64,000 nt of DNA. It comes from Streptomyces flavochromogenes (GTDB taxonomy: Bacteria > Actinomycetota > Actinomycetes > Streptomycetales > Streptomycetaceae). This document shows, piece by piece, positions 23,082-31,730 of this stretch (positions are counted from its first letter, which is position 1; every line of letters begins with the position of its first letter). The translations under genes and the position numbers were made by a program. Location: positions 62,001 to 126,000 of the forward strand of contig NZ_JNZO01000018.1 of assembly GCF_000717595.1 (NCBI RefSeq). Direction: 5' to 3'. The notes under the pieces are model-generated. The model was not told the DNA's origin. It ran no database searches and saw only the letters and a list, made by a program, of their open reading frames with translations.

Positions 23082-24719
23082 ATGCGCGGTGCCAAGAGCG
23101 CCAAGTGGGTAACGGGCGCGATCATCGTTGCCCTTGCTGCGACCGCCTGTGGCGGGGGTAAGAGCGACAGCGGCGACGCCAAGGGCGCTGTTGACCCGAA
23201 CGGAATCTTCTCCATCGAGCTGGGCGAGCCTGAGAAGCCCCTGCTCACCGGTGACACGATGGAGTCCAACGGCTCCGCCGTGATGGCCGGCCTGTTCTCG
23301 ACCCTGGTCGACTACAAGGCCGACGGTTCCCTGGAGATGATCAACGCCGAGTCGGTCACCACGACGGACTCGAAGACCTGGACCGTCAAGCTCAAGCCGG
23401 GCTGGACCTTCCACGACGGCACCCCGGTGACCTCCAAGTCCTACGTGGACGCGTGGAACTGGAACGCCAACGTCAAGAACGCCCAGGGTCTGTCCTCGTG
23501 GTTCGCGGACATCAAGGGCTACGACAAGGTCCACCCCGAGGCCGAGGGCGCCAAGCCCACCGCCGACAAGATGGACGGTCTGACGGTCGTCGACGAGACC
23601 ACCTTCAAGATCGAGCTCACCAAGGCCGTTCCGTACTTCGGCCACAAGCTCGCCTACATCGTCTTCGCCCCGCTGGCCGAGTCCTTCTACAAGGACCCGG
23701 AGGCCGGTGGCCAGAAGCCGGTCGGCAACGGTCCCTACAAGTTCAAGAGCTGGGACCACAAGAAGAAGATCGAGATCACTCGATACGACGCCTACAAGGG
23801 CTCGAACAAGGCGAAGAACGGCGGTGTGGTCTTCAAGAACTACACCACCCTCGAGGCCGCGTACGAGGACCTGAAGTCCGGCAACGTCGACGTGCTCCGT
23901 CAGATCGCGCCGAAGGACCTCCCGGTCTACCGCCAGGACCTCGGCGACCGCGCCGTGGACCAGCCGTACTCCGCGATCCAGACCATGGCCGTCGCCTTCT
24001 ACGCCGACCAGTGGAAGAAGCCGAAGCAGATCGACCCGAAGGTCATCCAGGGTCTGTCGATGGCGATCGACCGTGCCACCATCACCAAGACGGTGCTGCA
24101 GGGTACGCGTGAGCCCGCGACCGGCTGGGTCGCCAAGGGTGTCCTGGGCTTCCAGGAGGACGGTGGCGCCGGCGTCACCAAGTTCGACCCGGCCAAGGCC
24201 AAGGAGCTCATCAAGGCCGGCGGCGGCGTCCCCGGCAACAAGATCTCCATCCAGTTCAACGCCGACGGTGGCCACAAGGAGTGGGTGGACGCTGTCTGCA
24301 ACTCCATCCAGCAGGCCACCGACGTCCAGTGCGTCGGCGACGGCAAGCCGGACTTCCAGGCCGACCTGACCGCTCGTAAGACGAAGCAGGTCAAGTCCCT
24401 GTACCGCTCCGGCTGGGTGCTCGACTACCCGGTGAACGCCAACTTCATCTCGGACCTGTTCCGTACGGGTGCGGCGGGCAACCAGGGCGACTTCAGCAAC
24501 AAGGAGCTCGACGCCAAGATCGCCAAGGCGGACTCGGCTGCGACCCTCGATGAGTCGGTCAAGCAGTTCCAGGCCATCGAGAAGGACCTGGTCAACTACA
24601 TGCCGTCCATCCCGCTCTGGTACTACAAGGTCAACGCGGGCTACTCCGAGAAGGTTTCGGGCGTGGCGTACGGCCAGGACGGCGACCCGATCCTGACCGG
24701 CGTCGAGGTCAAGAAGTAA
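23082..24719 (+). CDS. Oligopeptide-binding lipoprotein, operon 1
   Basis: A 545-residue SBP_bac_5 lipoprotein that should capture peptides outside the membrane for the transporter encoded downstream. The signal peptide ends at the lipobox ATAC. Family segments include WTFHDGTPVTSKSYVDAWNW and ADQWKKPKQIDPKVIQGLSM. Near the C-terminus is IPLWYYKVNAGYSEKV. GAGGAGGAACCC gives a strong ribosome site. The gene sits between typA and mshB, where S. coelicolor has the bldK peptide-transport locus needed for aerial growth. There, as I recall, a permease gene precedes the binding protein, so I do not assign a bldK name. A hairpin after the stop codon separates it from the permease genes. Confidence 0.92.
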   Translation: MRGAKSAKWVTGAIIVALAATACGGGKSDSGDAKGAVDPNGIFSIELGEPEKPLLTGDTMESNGSAVMAGLFSTLVDYKADGSLEMINAESVTTTDSKTWTVKLKPGWTFHDGTPVTSKSYVDAWNWNANVKNAQGLSSWFADIKGYDKVHPEAEGAKPTADKMDGLTVVDETTFKIELTKAVPYFGHKLAYIVFAPLAESFYKDPEAGGQKPVGNGPYKFKSWDHKKKIEITRYDAYKGSNKAKNGGVVFKNYTTLEAAYEDLKSGNVDVLRQIAPKDLPVYRQDLGDRAVDQPYSAIQTMAVAFYADQWKKPKQIDPKVIQGLSMAIDRATITKTVLQGTREPATGWVAKGVLGFQEDGGAGVTKFDPAKAKELIKAGGGVPGNKISIQFNADGGHKEWVDAVCNSIQQATDVQCVGDGKPDFQADLTARKTKQVKSLYRSGWVLDYPVNANFISDLFRTGAAGNQGDFSNKELDAKIAKADSAATLDESVKQFQAIEKDLVNYMPSIPLWYYKVNAGYSEKVSGVAYGQDGDPILTGVEVKK

Positions 24720-24746
24720 TCACTCAAGCGTAGTCCGCCTGCCGAT

Positions 24747-24773
24747 GCGGGGCTGACGGGATGTCAGCCCCGC
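24747..24773 (+). terminator. Intra-operon hairpin after binding-protein gene
   Basis: GCGGGGCTGAC pairs perfectly with GTCAGCCCCGC across a 5-base loop, 28 bases past the stop codon. Such hairpins often stabilise binding-protein mRNA and let only part of the transcription continue into the permease genes. The second Opp operon has one in the same place. Confidence 0.65.
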
Positions 24774-24893
24774 GTTCGGCGCCTTACGTATGTGGCTGGG
24801 GGGCCCTTCCACGACATTCGCGTACCCGTTGCGGGTCGCGGTTGCCGAGGGAGGGCCCGTCGGTTGCTGCTGTCATATTTCAACGGAGGCATG

Positions 24894-25826
24894 ATGGGGC
24901 GCTATGTCGCACGACGACTGCTCCAGATGATCCCGGTTTTCCTCGGGACCACCCTGCTGATCTTCCTCATGGTCTACAGCCTGCCCGGCGACCCCGTGGC
25001 GGGTATGTTCGGGGACAAGGGCGCTGACCCCGCGACCCTCGCGAAGATCAGACACGATCTGGGACTGGATCTGCCGCTCTGGCAGCAGTACTGGAACTAC
25101 ATGACCGACATCATCCTGCACTTCGACTTCGGGACCCAGATCCGCAACGGTCGCCCGATCACCGAGGTACTGGGTGAGGCGTTCCCCGTCACTCTGCAGC
25201 TCGCCGCTCTGGCGTTCGCGTTCGAGCTGGTCTTCGGCATCGGGCTCGGCATCATCGCCGGTCTCAAGGCCGGCCGGCTCGCCGACAACGCGATCCTCAT
25301 CTTCACGCTGCTGATCATCTCGATCCCGGTCTTCGTCCTCGGCTTCATCATCAAGATGGTGTTCGCCTTCGAACTGGGCTGGATCGAACCGAACGTCAGC
25401 AACGACCAGTTGGTGTCCGAGATGATCGCGCCGGCCATCGTGCTCGGCGGACTCTCACTCGCCTATGTCGCCCGGCTCACCCGGACCTCCATGGCGGAGA
25501 ACCTGCGCGCCGACTACATGCGCACGGCCGTCGCCAAGGGTCTGCCCCGCCGTCGCGTCATCGGTGTGCACCTGATGCGCAACTCGATGATCCCCGTGGT
25601 CACCTTCCTCGGCACCGACATCGGCGCCCTCATGGGCGGCGCGGTCGTCACCGAGCGCATCTTCAACATCAAGGGCGTCGGTGGCCTCATCGCCGAGTCG
25701 ATCACCCGGCGTGAAGGGTCGACCCTGGTCGGCCTCGTCACCATCCTGGTGATCATCTACCTCGTCACCAGCCTGCTCATCGACCTGCTGTACGCGGTCC
25801 TGGACCCGAGGATCCGGTATGCCTGA
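24894..25826 (+). CDS. Oligopeptide ABC permease (OppB-like), operon 1
   Basis: A 310-residue inner-membrane subunit with six predicted helices. Family marks are the N-terminal GRYVARRLLQMIPVFLG, the LPGDP motif and the EAA loop (RADYMRTAVAKGLPRRRVI, about 200-218) that docks the ATPases. GGAGG lies a few bases upstream of two adjacent ATGs (24891 and 24894); the second has the better spacing. Its last 8 bases overlap the next permease gene. Confidence 0.92.
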   Translation: MGRYVARRLLQMIPVFLGTTLLIFLMVYSLPGDPVAGMFGDKGADPATLAKIRHDLGLDLPLWQQYWNYMTDIILHFDFGTQIRNGRPITEVLGEAFPVTLQLAALAFAFELVFGIGLGIIAGLKAGRLADNAILIFTLLIISIPVFVLGFIIKMVFAFELGWIEPNVSNDQLVSEMIAPAIVLGGLSLAYVARLTRTSMAENLRADYMRTAVAKGLPRRRVIGVHLMRNSMIPVVTFLGTDIGALMGGAVVTERIFNIKGVGGLIAESITRREGSTLVGLVTILVIIYLVTSLLIDLLYAVLDPRIRYA

Positions 25827-26766
25827 CGTGACCAAGACCGCGACCGCCGTCGAGGACGCCGTCGCGCTTCCCGCCGACCCGGCTCCCGCCGCGAAGCAGG
25901 AGAAGGCCCGCAGCCTCTGGGGCGACGCCTGGGTCGACCTGCGCCGCAACCCGTACTTCCTCGTGGCGTCGGTGCTGATCTTCTTCCTGCTCCTGATCGC
26001 CGTCTTCCCGAGCCTCTTCACGAGCGCGTCGCCGACCAAGGGCGACCTCGTGAAGCACTTCCTCGGCAAGCCGGAGCTCGGCAGCATCGGTTCCGAGGGC
26101 TGGCTCGGCTACGACGGCCAGGGCCGCTCCGTCTACGCCCGACTGATCTACGGCACCCGTGCCTCGATCATCGTCGGCGTCGCCGTCACCGCGATCGTCA
26201 CGATCGTCGGCGGTGTGATGGGCATGCTCGCCGGATACTTCGGCGGCTGGATCGACGCGCTGCTCTCGCGCCTGACCGACATCTTCTTCGGCATCCCGTT
26301 CCTGCTCGGCGCCATGGTCGTCCTGCAGTCCTTCGTCGAGCGCACGGTCTGGGTGGTCGTCTTCGCCCTCGCGTTCCTCGGCTGGACGCAGATGGCCCGC
26401 GTCATGCGCGGTGCCGTGATCACGGTCAAGCACGCCGACTACGTCCACGCGGCGAAGGCCCTCGGCGCCGGCACCGGCCGGATCCTCTTCCGGCACATCC
26501 TGCCGAACGCCATGGCCCCCGTGATCGTCGTCGCGACCATCGCGCTCGGCGGCTACATCTCGGCCGAGGCCACCCTGTCCTACCTGGGTCTGGGCCTCGC
26601 CGCCCCGACCGTCTCGTGGGGCGTGGACATCTCCACCGGTGTCGACCAGATCCGAGTGGCGCAGCACATCCTGCTGTGGCCCTCGATCATGCTCAGCATC
26701 ACCGTTCTGGCGTTCATCATGCTCGGCGAAGCCGTCCGCAACGCCCTCGACCCCAAGCTGCGCTAG
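25819..26766 (+). CDS. Oligopeptide ABC permease (OppC-like), operon 1
   Basis: A 315-residue inner-membrane subunit with a cytoplasmic N-terminal extension (OppC_N-like, SLWGDAWVDLRRNPYFLVASV). Six helices and an EAA loop (HADYVHAAKALGAGTGRILFRH) follow. It pairs with the OppB-like subunit to form the peptide channel. The ATG lies inside the end of the previous gene (8-base overlap), so the two are translationally coupled. The ATPase genes follow after 12 bases. Confidence 0.92.
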   Translation: MPDVTKTATAVEDAVALPADPAPAAKQEKARSLWGDAWVDLRRNPYFLVASVLIFFLLLIAVFPSLFTSASPTKGDLVKHFLGKPELGSIGSEGWLGYDGQGRSVYARLIYGTRASIIVGVAVTAIVTIVGGVMGMLAGYFGGWIDALLSRLTDIFFGIPFLLGAMVVLQSFVERTVWVVVFALAFLGWTQMARVMRGAVITVKHADYVHAAKALGAGTGRILFRHILPNAMAPVIVVATIALGGYISAEATLSYLGLGLAAPTVSWGVDISTGVDQIRVAQHILLWPSIMLSITVLAFIMLGEAVRNALDPKLR

Positions 26767-26778
26767 GAGGGCGTAAAG

Positions 26779-27837
26779 GTGACCATCATCGACAACACCG
26801 CGACGGTCCCGTCGCCCCGCGACGGCGCCGACCACACCGGTCCGCTGCTCGAAGTCCGTGACCTGCACGTCGAGTTCCACACCCGTGACGGTGTGGCCAA
26901 GGCGGTCAACGGTGTCAACTACTCGGTGAACGCCGGCGAGACCCTCGCCGTCCTCGGCGAGTCCGGCTCCGGCAAGTCCGTCACGGCGCAGGCCATCATG
27001 GGCATCCTCGACATGCCGCCCGGCAAGATCCCGCAGGGCGAGATCCTGTTCCGCGGCCAGGACATGCTGAAGATGGCCGAGGAGGACCGCCGGAAGATCC
27101 GCGGCCGGAAGATCGCGATGATCTTCCAGGACGCGCTGTCCTCCCTCAACCCGGTCCTCAGCGTCGGCTACCAGCTCGGCGAGATGTTCCGGGTGCACCA
27201 GGGTCTGTCCAAGAAGGACGCCACGGTCAAGGCCGTCGAGCTGATGGACAAGGTCAAGATCCCCGCCGCCAAGGCGCGGGTGACCGACTACCCCCACCAG
27301 TTCTCCGGCGGTATGCGCCAGCGCATCATGATCGCCATGGCGCTCGCCCTGGAGCCGGACCTGATCATCGCCGACGAGCCCACCACGGCTCTCGACGTGA
27401 CCGTCCAGGCCCAGGTCATGGACCTCCTCGCGGAGCTCCAGCAGGAATACAACATGGGCCTGATCCTGATCACCCACGACCTCGGCGTCGTCGCCGACGT
27501 CGCGGACAAGATCGCCGTGATGTACGCCGGCCGGATCGTCGAGCAGGCGCCGGTGCACGAGCTCTACAAGCGCCCGGCCCACCCCTACACCAAGGGTCTC
27601 CTGGAGTCGATCCCGCGCCTGGACCAGAAGGGCCAGGAGCTCTACGCGATCAAGGGCCTCCCGCCCAACCTGCTCCGTGTGCCCACCGGCTGCGCCTTCA
27701 ACCCGCGCTGCCCCAAGGCCGACGACATCTGCCGTACGGAGATCCCGGCCCTCGTGCCGGTCACCGAGCAGGACGGCGCGGATCTCCCGGGCCGTACGAG
27801 CGCCTGCCACTTCTGGAAGGAGACGATCCATGGCTGA
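26779..27837 (+). CDS. Oligopeptide ABC ATPase (OppD-like), operon 1
   Basis: A 352-residue ATPase that powers peptide import. It has Walker A (GESGSGKSV), the signature FSGGMRQR, Walker B (LIIADEPTTALD) and the switch His (LITHD). A C-terminal oligo_HPY region carries cysteines (CAFNPRCP...C) as in Opp/Dpp ATPases, which may hold an iron-sulfur cluster. The GTG start follows AGGAGGGC. The last 8 bases overlap the OppF-like gene. Confidence 0.94.
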   Translation: MTIIDNTATVPSPRDGADHTGPLLEVRDLHVEFHTRDGVAKAVNGVNYSVNAGETLAVLGESGSGKSVTAQAIMGILDMPPGKIPQGEILFRGQDMLKMAEEDRRKIRGRKIAMIFQDALSSLNPVLSVGYQLGEMFRVHQGLSKKDATVKAVELMDKVKIPAAKARVTDYPHQFSGGMRQRIMIAMALALEPDLIIADEPTTALDVTVQAQVMDLLAELQQEYNMGLILITHDLGVVADVADKIAVMYAGRIVEQAPVHELYKRPAHPYTKGLLESIPRLDQKGQELYAIKGLPPNLLRVPTGCAFNPRCPKADDICRTEIPALVPVTEQDGADLPGRTSACHFWKETIHG

Positions 27838-28918
27838 CCTCAGCAAGAACGACGAGGCCGTGGCCGCCGCCGTCGAGGCCCCCGTGGGCCGCGGCGAGCC
27901 GATCCTCCAGGTGCGCAACCTGAAGAAGCACTTCCCGCTGACGCAGGGCATCCTCTTCAAGAAGCAGGTCGGCGCGGTCAAGGCCGTGGACGGGGTCTCC
28001 TTCGACCTCTACCAGGGCGAGACCCTCGGCATCGTGGGCGAGTCCGGCTGTGGCAAGTCCACGGTCGCCAAGCTCCTGATGAACCTGGAGCAGGCCACCG
28101 CCGGCGAGGTCTTCTACAAGGGCCAGGACATCACCAAGCTGGGCGGCCGCGCGCTGAAGGCCGTGCGCCGCAACATCCAGATGGTGTTCCAGGACCCGTA
28201 CACCTCGCTGAACCCGCGTATGACGGTCGGCGACATCATCGGCGAGCCCTTCGACATCCACCCCGAGGTGGCCCCGAAGGGCGACCGGCGCCGCAAGGTG
28301 CAGGAGCTGCTCGACGTCGTCGGTCTGAACCCGGAGTACATCAACCGGTACCCGCACCAGTTCTCCGGCGGTCAGCGCCAGCGCATCGGCATCGCCCGCG
28401 GCCTCGCGCTCAACCCGGAGATCATCATCTGCGACGAGCCGGTCTCGGCCCTGGACGTCTCCGTCCAGGCGCAGGTCATCAACCTGATGGGGAAGCTCCA
28501 GGACGAGTTCAACCTCTCCTACCTCTTCATCGCGCACGACCTGTCGATCGTCCGGCACATCTCCGACCGCGTCGGCGTCATGTACCTCGGCAAGATGGCC
28601 GAGATCGGTACGGACGAGCAGATCTACGAGCACCCGACGCACCCGTACACCCAGGCGCTGCTCTCCGCGGTGCCGGTGCCGGACCCGGAGGCCCGCGCGC
28701 ACCGCGAGCGGATCATCCTGACCGGTGACGTCCCCTCGCCGGCGAACCCGCCGTCGGGCTGCAGCTTCCGCACCCGTTGCTGGAAGGCGCAGGAGAGGTG
28801 CTCGCAGGAGACGCCGCTCCTGGCGATCCCGCAGCGCTTCGACGGCCTGGACACCCCGGCCGCCCACCTCTCGGCGTGCCACTTCGCCGAGGAGAAGCAG
28901 GTCGTGCCGGTGCACTGA
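27830..28918 (+). CDS. Oligopeptide ABC ATPase (OppF-like), operon 1
   Basis: A 362-residue partner ATPase. Motifs are Walker A (GESGCGKST), signature FSGGQRQR, Walker B (IIICDEPVSALD) and His switch (FIAHD). The C-terminal oligo_HPY region again carries cysteines (CSFRTRCWKAQERC). The ATG overlaps the OppD-like gene by 8 bases and has AAGGAG upstream. A very stable terminator follows, which ends operon 1. Confidence 0.94.
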   Translation: MADLSKNDEAVAAAVEAPVGRGEPILQVRNLKKHFPLTQGILFKKQVGAVKAVDGVSFDLYQGETLGIVGESGCGKSTVAKLLMNLEQATAGEVFYKGQDITKLGGRALKAVRRNIQMVFQDPYTSLNPRMTVGDIIGEPFDIHPEVAPKGDRRRKVQELLDVVGLNPEYINRYPHQFSGGQRQRIGIARGLALNPEIIICDEPVSALDVSVQAQVINLMGKLQDEFNLSYLFIAHDLSIVRHISDRVGVMYLGKMAEIGTDEQIYEHPTHPYTQALLSAVPVPDPEARAHRERIILTGDVPSPANPPSGCSFRTRCWKAQERCSQETPLLAIPQRFDGLDTPAAHLSACHFAEEKQVVPVH

Positions 28919-28938
28919 CGCACCGACCGGCAGACAGC

Positions 28939-28984
28939 ACGAAGGGCGCCCCGTTCCGTACATACGGAACGGGGCGCCCTTCGT
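28939..28984. terminator. Very strong terminator of operon 1
   Basis: A perfect 22-base-pair stem with a two-base loop: ACGAAGGGCGCCCCG leads the left arm, which ends GTTCCGTA. The first 14 bases reappear in the terminator at 60074. Confidence 0.92.
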
Positions 28985-29057
28985 CGTGCTCCCGGTCCCC
29001 GGGTACCGTCCGGCGGCCGTAAAAGTGCAGCTCCGTCAATATCGGGTGATATTGGGG

Positions 29058-29074
29058 CCTAAGTCAGACTTAGG
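29058..29074. promoter_or_regulatory. Inverted repeat upstream of operon 2
   Basis: CCTAAGT-CAG-ACTTAGG has perfect 7-base arms and sits 18 bases before the start codon of the second binding protein, just 5' of the GGGAGG ribosome site. Placement suggests an operator or a small hairpin affecting translation. Confidence 0.5.
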
Positions 29075-29092
29075 ACATTCGGGAGGCACTCC

Positions 29093-30721
29093 ATGCGCGG
29101 AGCCACGCACGCCAAGTGGGCCGCTCTGGCCACCGCAGTCGCCCTCACGGCGACCGCCTGCGGCGGCGGCGACGACAGCGGCGGTGGCAGCGGGGCCGAC
29201 GGCACCGTGAGTTCCTCGTGGGGCGACCCGCAGAACCCGCTGGAGCCCGCCAACACCAATGAGGTCCAGGGCGGCAAGGTCCTCTCCATGATCTTCCGAG
29301 GGCTCAAGCAGTACGACCCGAAGACCGGCGAGGCCAAGGACATGCTCGCCGAGAAGATCGACACGACGGACTCGACCAACTTCACCATCACGGTCAAGGA
29401 CGGCTGGACCTTCTCGAACGGCGAGAAGGTCACCGCCAAGTCCTTCGTCGACGCCTGGAACTACGGCGCCCAGCTGAAGAACAATCAGAAGAACGCCTAC
29501 TTCTTCGGCCAGATCGAGGGCTACGACCAGGTCCACCCCGAGAGCGGCGAACCGACCGCCGAGACGATGTCCGGCCTCAAGGTCACGGGCCCCCAGACCT
29601 TCACGGTCAAGCTCACCCAGAAGTTCTCCACCTGGCCCATCACCCTGGGCTACGCGGCCTTCTCCCCGCTCCCGCAGGCCTTCTTCACGGACCACGCGGC
29701 CTGGCTCTCGAAGCCCATCGGCAACGGCCCGTACACCGTCGACTCGTACTCCAAGGGCTCCCAGATGGCCCTCAAGCGCTGGGACGGCTACCCCGGTGCC
29801 GACAAGGCACAGAACGGCGGCATCACCCTCAAGGTCTACACCGACAACAACACCGCCTACACCGACCTGACGGCCGGGAACCTCGACCTCGTCGACGACA
29901 TCCCCGCCTCCCAGCTCAAGAACGTCCAGGCCGACCTCGGCGACCGGTACATCAACGTGCCCGCCGGCATCATCCAGACCCTGTCCTTCCCGTTCTACGA
30001 CCCGGCCTGGAACAAGCCCGGACAGGAGAAGCTCCGCCAGGGCCTCTCCATGGCGATCGACCGTGACCAGATCACCGAGACGATCTTCCAGAAGACCCGC
30101 ACCCCCGCCGTCGACTGGACCTCCCCGGTCCTCGGCGAGGACGGCGGCTTCAAGGACATCTGCGGCGACTTCTGCACGTACAACGCCGCCGAGGCGAAGA
30201 AGCTCGTCGCCGAGGGCGGTGGTATCCCCGGCGGCACGATGACGATCTCGTACAACGCCGACACCGGCTCCCACAAGGAGTGGGTGGACGCCGTCTGCAA
30301 CTCCATCAACAACGCCCTCGGCAACAACAGGGCCTGCGTCGGCAACCCGGTCGGCACCTTCGCCGACTTCCGCAGCCAGGTCAGCACGCAGAAGATGAAG
30401 GGCCCCTTCCGCGCCGGCTGGCAGATGGACTACCCGCTCATCCAGAACTTCCTGCAGCCGCTCTACTACACCAACGCCTCGTCGAACGACGGAAAGTACA
30501 CCAACCCGGAGTTCGACAAGCTGATCAACCAGGCCAACGCCGAGGCCGACATCCCCAAGGCGGTCGGGATCTTCCAGCAGGCCGAGGGCGTCCTCCGCGA
30601 CGACATGGGCGCCATCCCGCTCTGGTACCAGAACGGCAGCGCGGGCTACTCCGAGCGCGTCTCCAACGTGACCCTGAACCCCTTCAGCGTCCCCGTGTAC
30701 GACCAGATCAAGGTCAACTGA
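29093..30721 (+). CDS. Oligopeptide-binding lipoprotein, operon 2
   Basis: A 542-residue SBP_bac_5 lipoprotein with lipobox TATAC followed by Gly/Asp/Ser residues. It is clearly homologous to the binding protein of operon 1: both begin MRGA-HAK/SAKW, share SFVDAWN/SYVDAWN segments and end with IPLWY...GYSERV. The remaining sequence differs enough to expect different peptide preference. GGGAGG precedes the ATG. A hairpin follows the stop codon as in operon 1. Confidence 0.92.
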   Translation: MRGATHAKWAALATAVALTATACGGGDDSGGGSGADGTVSSSWGDPQNPLEPANTNEVQGGKVLSMIFRGLKQYDPKTGEAKDMLAEKIDTTDSTNFTITVKDGWTFSNGEKVTAKSFVDAWNYGAQLKNNQKNAYFFGQIEGYDQVHPESGEPTAETMSGLKVTGPQTFTVKLTQKFSTWPITLGYAAFSPLPQAFFTDHAAWLSKPIGNGPYTVDSYSKGSQMALKRWDGYPGADKAQNGGITLKVYTDNNTAYTDLTAGNLDLVDDIPASQLKNVQADLGDRYINVPAGIIQTLSFPFYDPAWNKPGQEKLRQGLSMAIDRDQITETIFQKTRTPAVDWTSPVLGEDGGFKDICGDFCTYNAAEAKKLVAEGGGIPGGTMTISYNADTGSHKEWVDAVCNSINNALGNNRACVGNPVGTFADFRSQVSTQKMKGPFRAGWQMDYPLIQNFLQPLYYTNASSNDGKYTNPEFDKLINQANAEADIPKAVGIFQQAEGVLRDDMGAIPLWYQNGSAGYSERVSNVTLNPFSVPVYDQIKVN

Positions 30722-30732
30722 CGCAGCTCGTC

Positions 30733-30779
30733 GGCGTACGGCCCGGCCTGGCGATCACGCGCGAGCCGGGCCGTACGCC
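30733..30779 (+). terminator. Intra-operon hairpin after second binding-protein gene
   Basis: GGCGTACGGCCCGGC pairs perfectly over 15 bases with GCCGGGCCGTACGCC across a 17-base loop. It occupies the same place as the hairpin at 24747 and probably tunes binding-protein versus permease expression. Confidence 0.68.
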
Positions 30780-30806
30780 TTCCCCACACCCCCCCCGGAG
30801 CCCCTC

Positions 30807-31730
30807 ATGGGACGTTATGTGATCCGGCGTCTGCTGCAGATGATCCCGGTCTTCATCGGCGCCACCCTGCTGATCTTCCTGATGGTGAACGTGATGGGCG
30901 ACCCCATCGCCGGTCTCTGCGGCGACCGCGCCTGCGATCCGGCGACCGCCGCCCAGCTGGAGAAGGAGTTCGGTCTCGACAAGCCCGTGTGGCAGCAATA
31001 CCTGATCTACATGGGCAACCTGTTCACCGGAGACTTCGGCACCGCCTTCAACGGCCAGCCGGTCACCGAGCTGATGGCGAGCTCCTTCCCGGTGACCATC
31101 CGGCTCACCATCGTCGCGATCCTCTTCGAGATCGTCATCGGCATCAGCCTCGGGGTCCTGACGGGACTGAAGCGCGGGCGGCCGATCGACAGCACCGTGC
31201 TGGTGCTGACGCTGGTCGTCCTCTCGATCCCGACGTTCGTCACGGGTCTGCTGCTCCAGCTGTTGCTGGGCGTGGAGTGGGGGTGGATCAAGCCCGCCGT
31301 CTCGCCCGAGGCCCCCTTCAGCGAACTGATCGTCCCCGGCCTGGTGCTCGCCTCGGTCTCCCTCGCGTACGTCACCCGGCTCACCCGGACCTCGATCGCG
31401 GAGAACAAGCGCGCCGACTACGTCCGCACCGCCGTCGCCAAGGGCCTGCCGCGTCGCCGCGTCATCACCCGCCACCTGCTGCGCAACTCGCTCATCCCCG
31501 TGGTCACCTTCATCGGCGCCGACATCGGCGCGCTGATGGGCGGCGCCATCGCCACCGAGCGGATCTTCAACATCCACGGTGTCGGCTACCAGCTGTACCA
31601 GGGCATCGTGCGCCAGAACACCCAGACCGTCGTCGGCTTCGTGACCGTCCTCGTCCTGGTGTTCCTGCTGGCCAACCTCCTCGTCGACCTCTTGTACGCC
31701 ATCCTTGACCCGAGGATCCGCTATGCCTGA
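30807..31730 (+). CDS. Oligopeptide ABC permease (OppB-like), operon 2
   Basis: A 307-residue permease with six predicted helices, the N-terminal GRYVIRRLLQMIPVFIG and the EAA loop RADYVRTAVAKGLPRRRVI. The early loop has CGDRACDP, a cysteine pair absent from the operon 1 homologue. GGAG lies upstream of the ATG. It ends with an 8-base overlap with the next permease. Confidence 0.92.
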   Translation: MGRYVIRRLLQMIPVFIGATLLIFLMVNVMGDPIAGLCGDRACDPATAAQLEKEFGLDKPVWQQYLIYMGNLFTGDFGTAFNGQPVTELMASSFPVTIRLTIVAILFEIVIGISLGVLTGLKRGRPIDSTVLVLTLVVLSIPTFVTGLLLQLLLGVEWGWIKPAVSPEAPFSELIVPGLVLASVSLAYVTRLTRTSIAENKRADYVRTAVAKGLPRRRVITRHLLRNSLIPVVTFIGADIGALMGGAIATERIFNIHGVGYQLYQGIVRQNTQTVVGFVTVLVLVFLLANLLVDLLYAILDPRIRYA

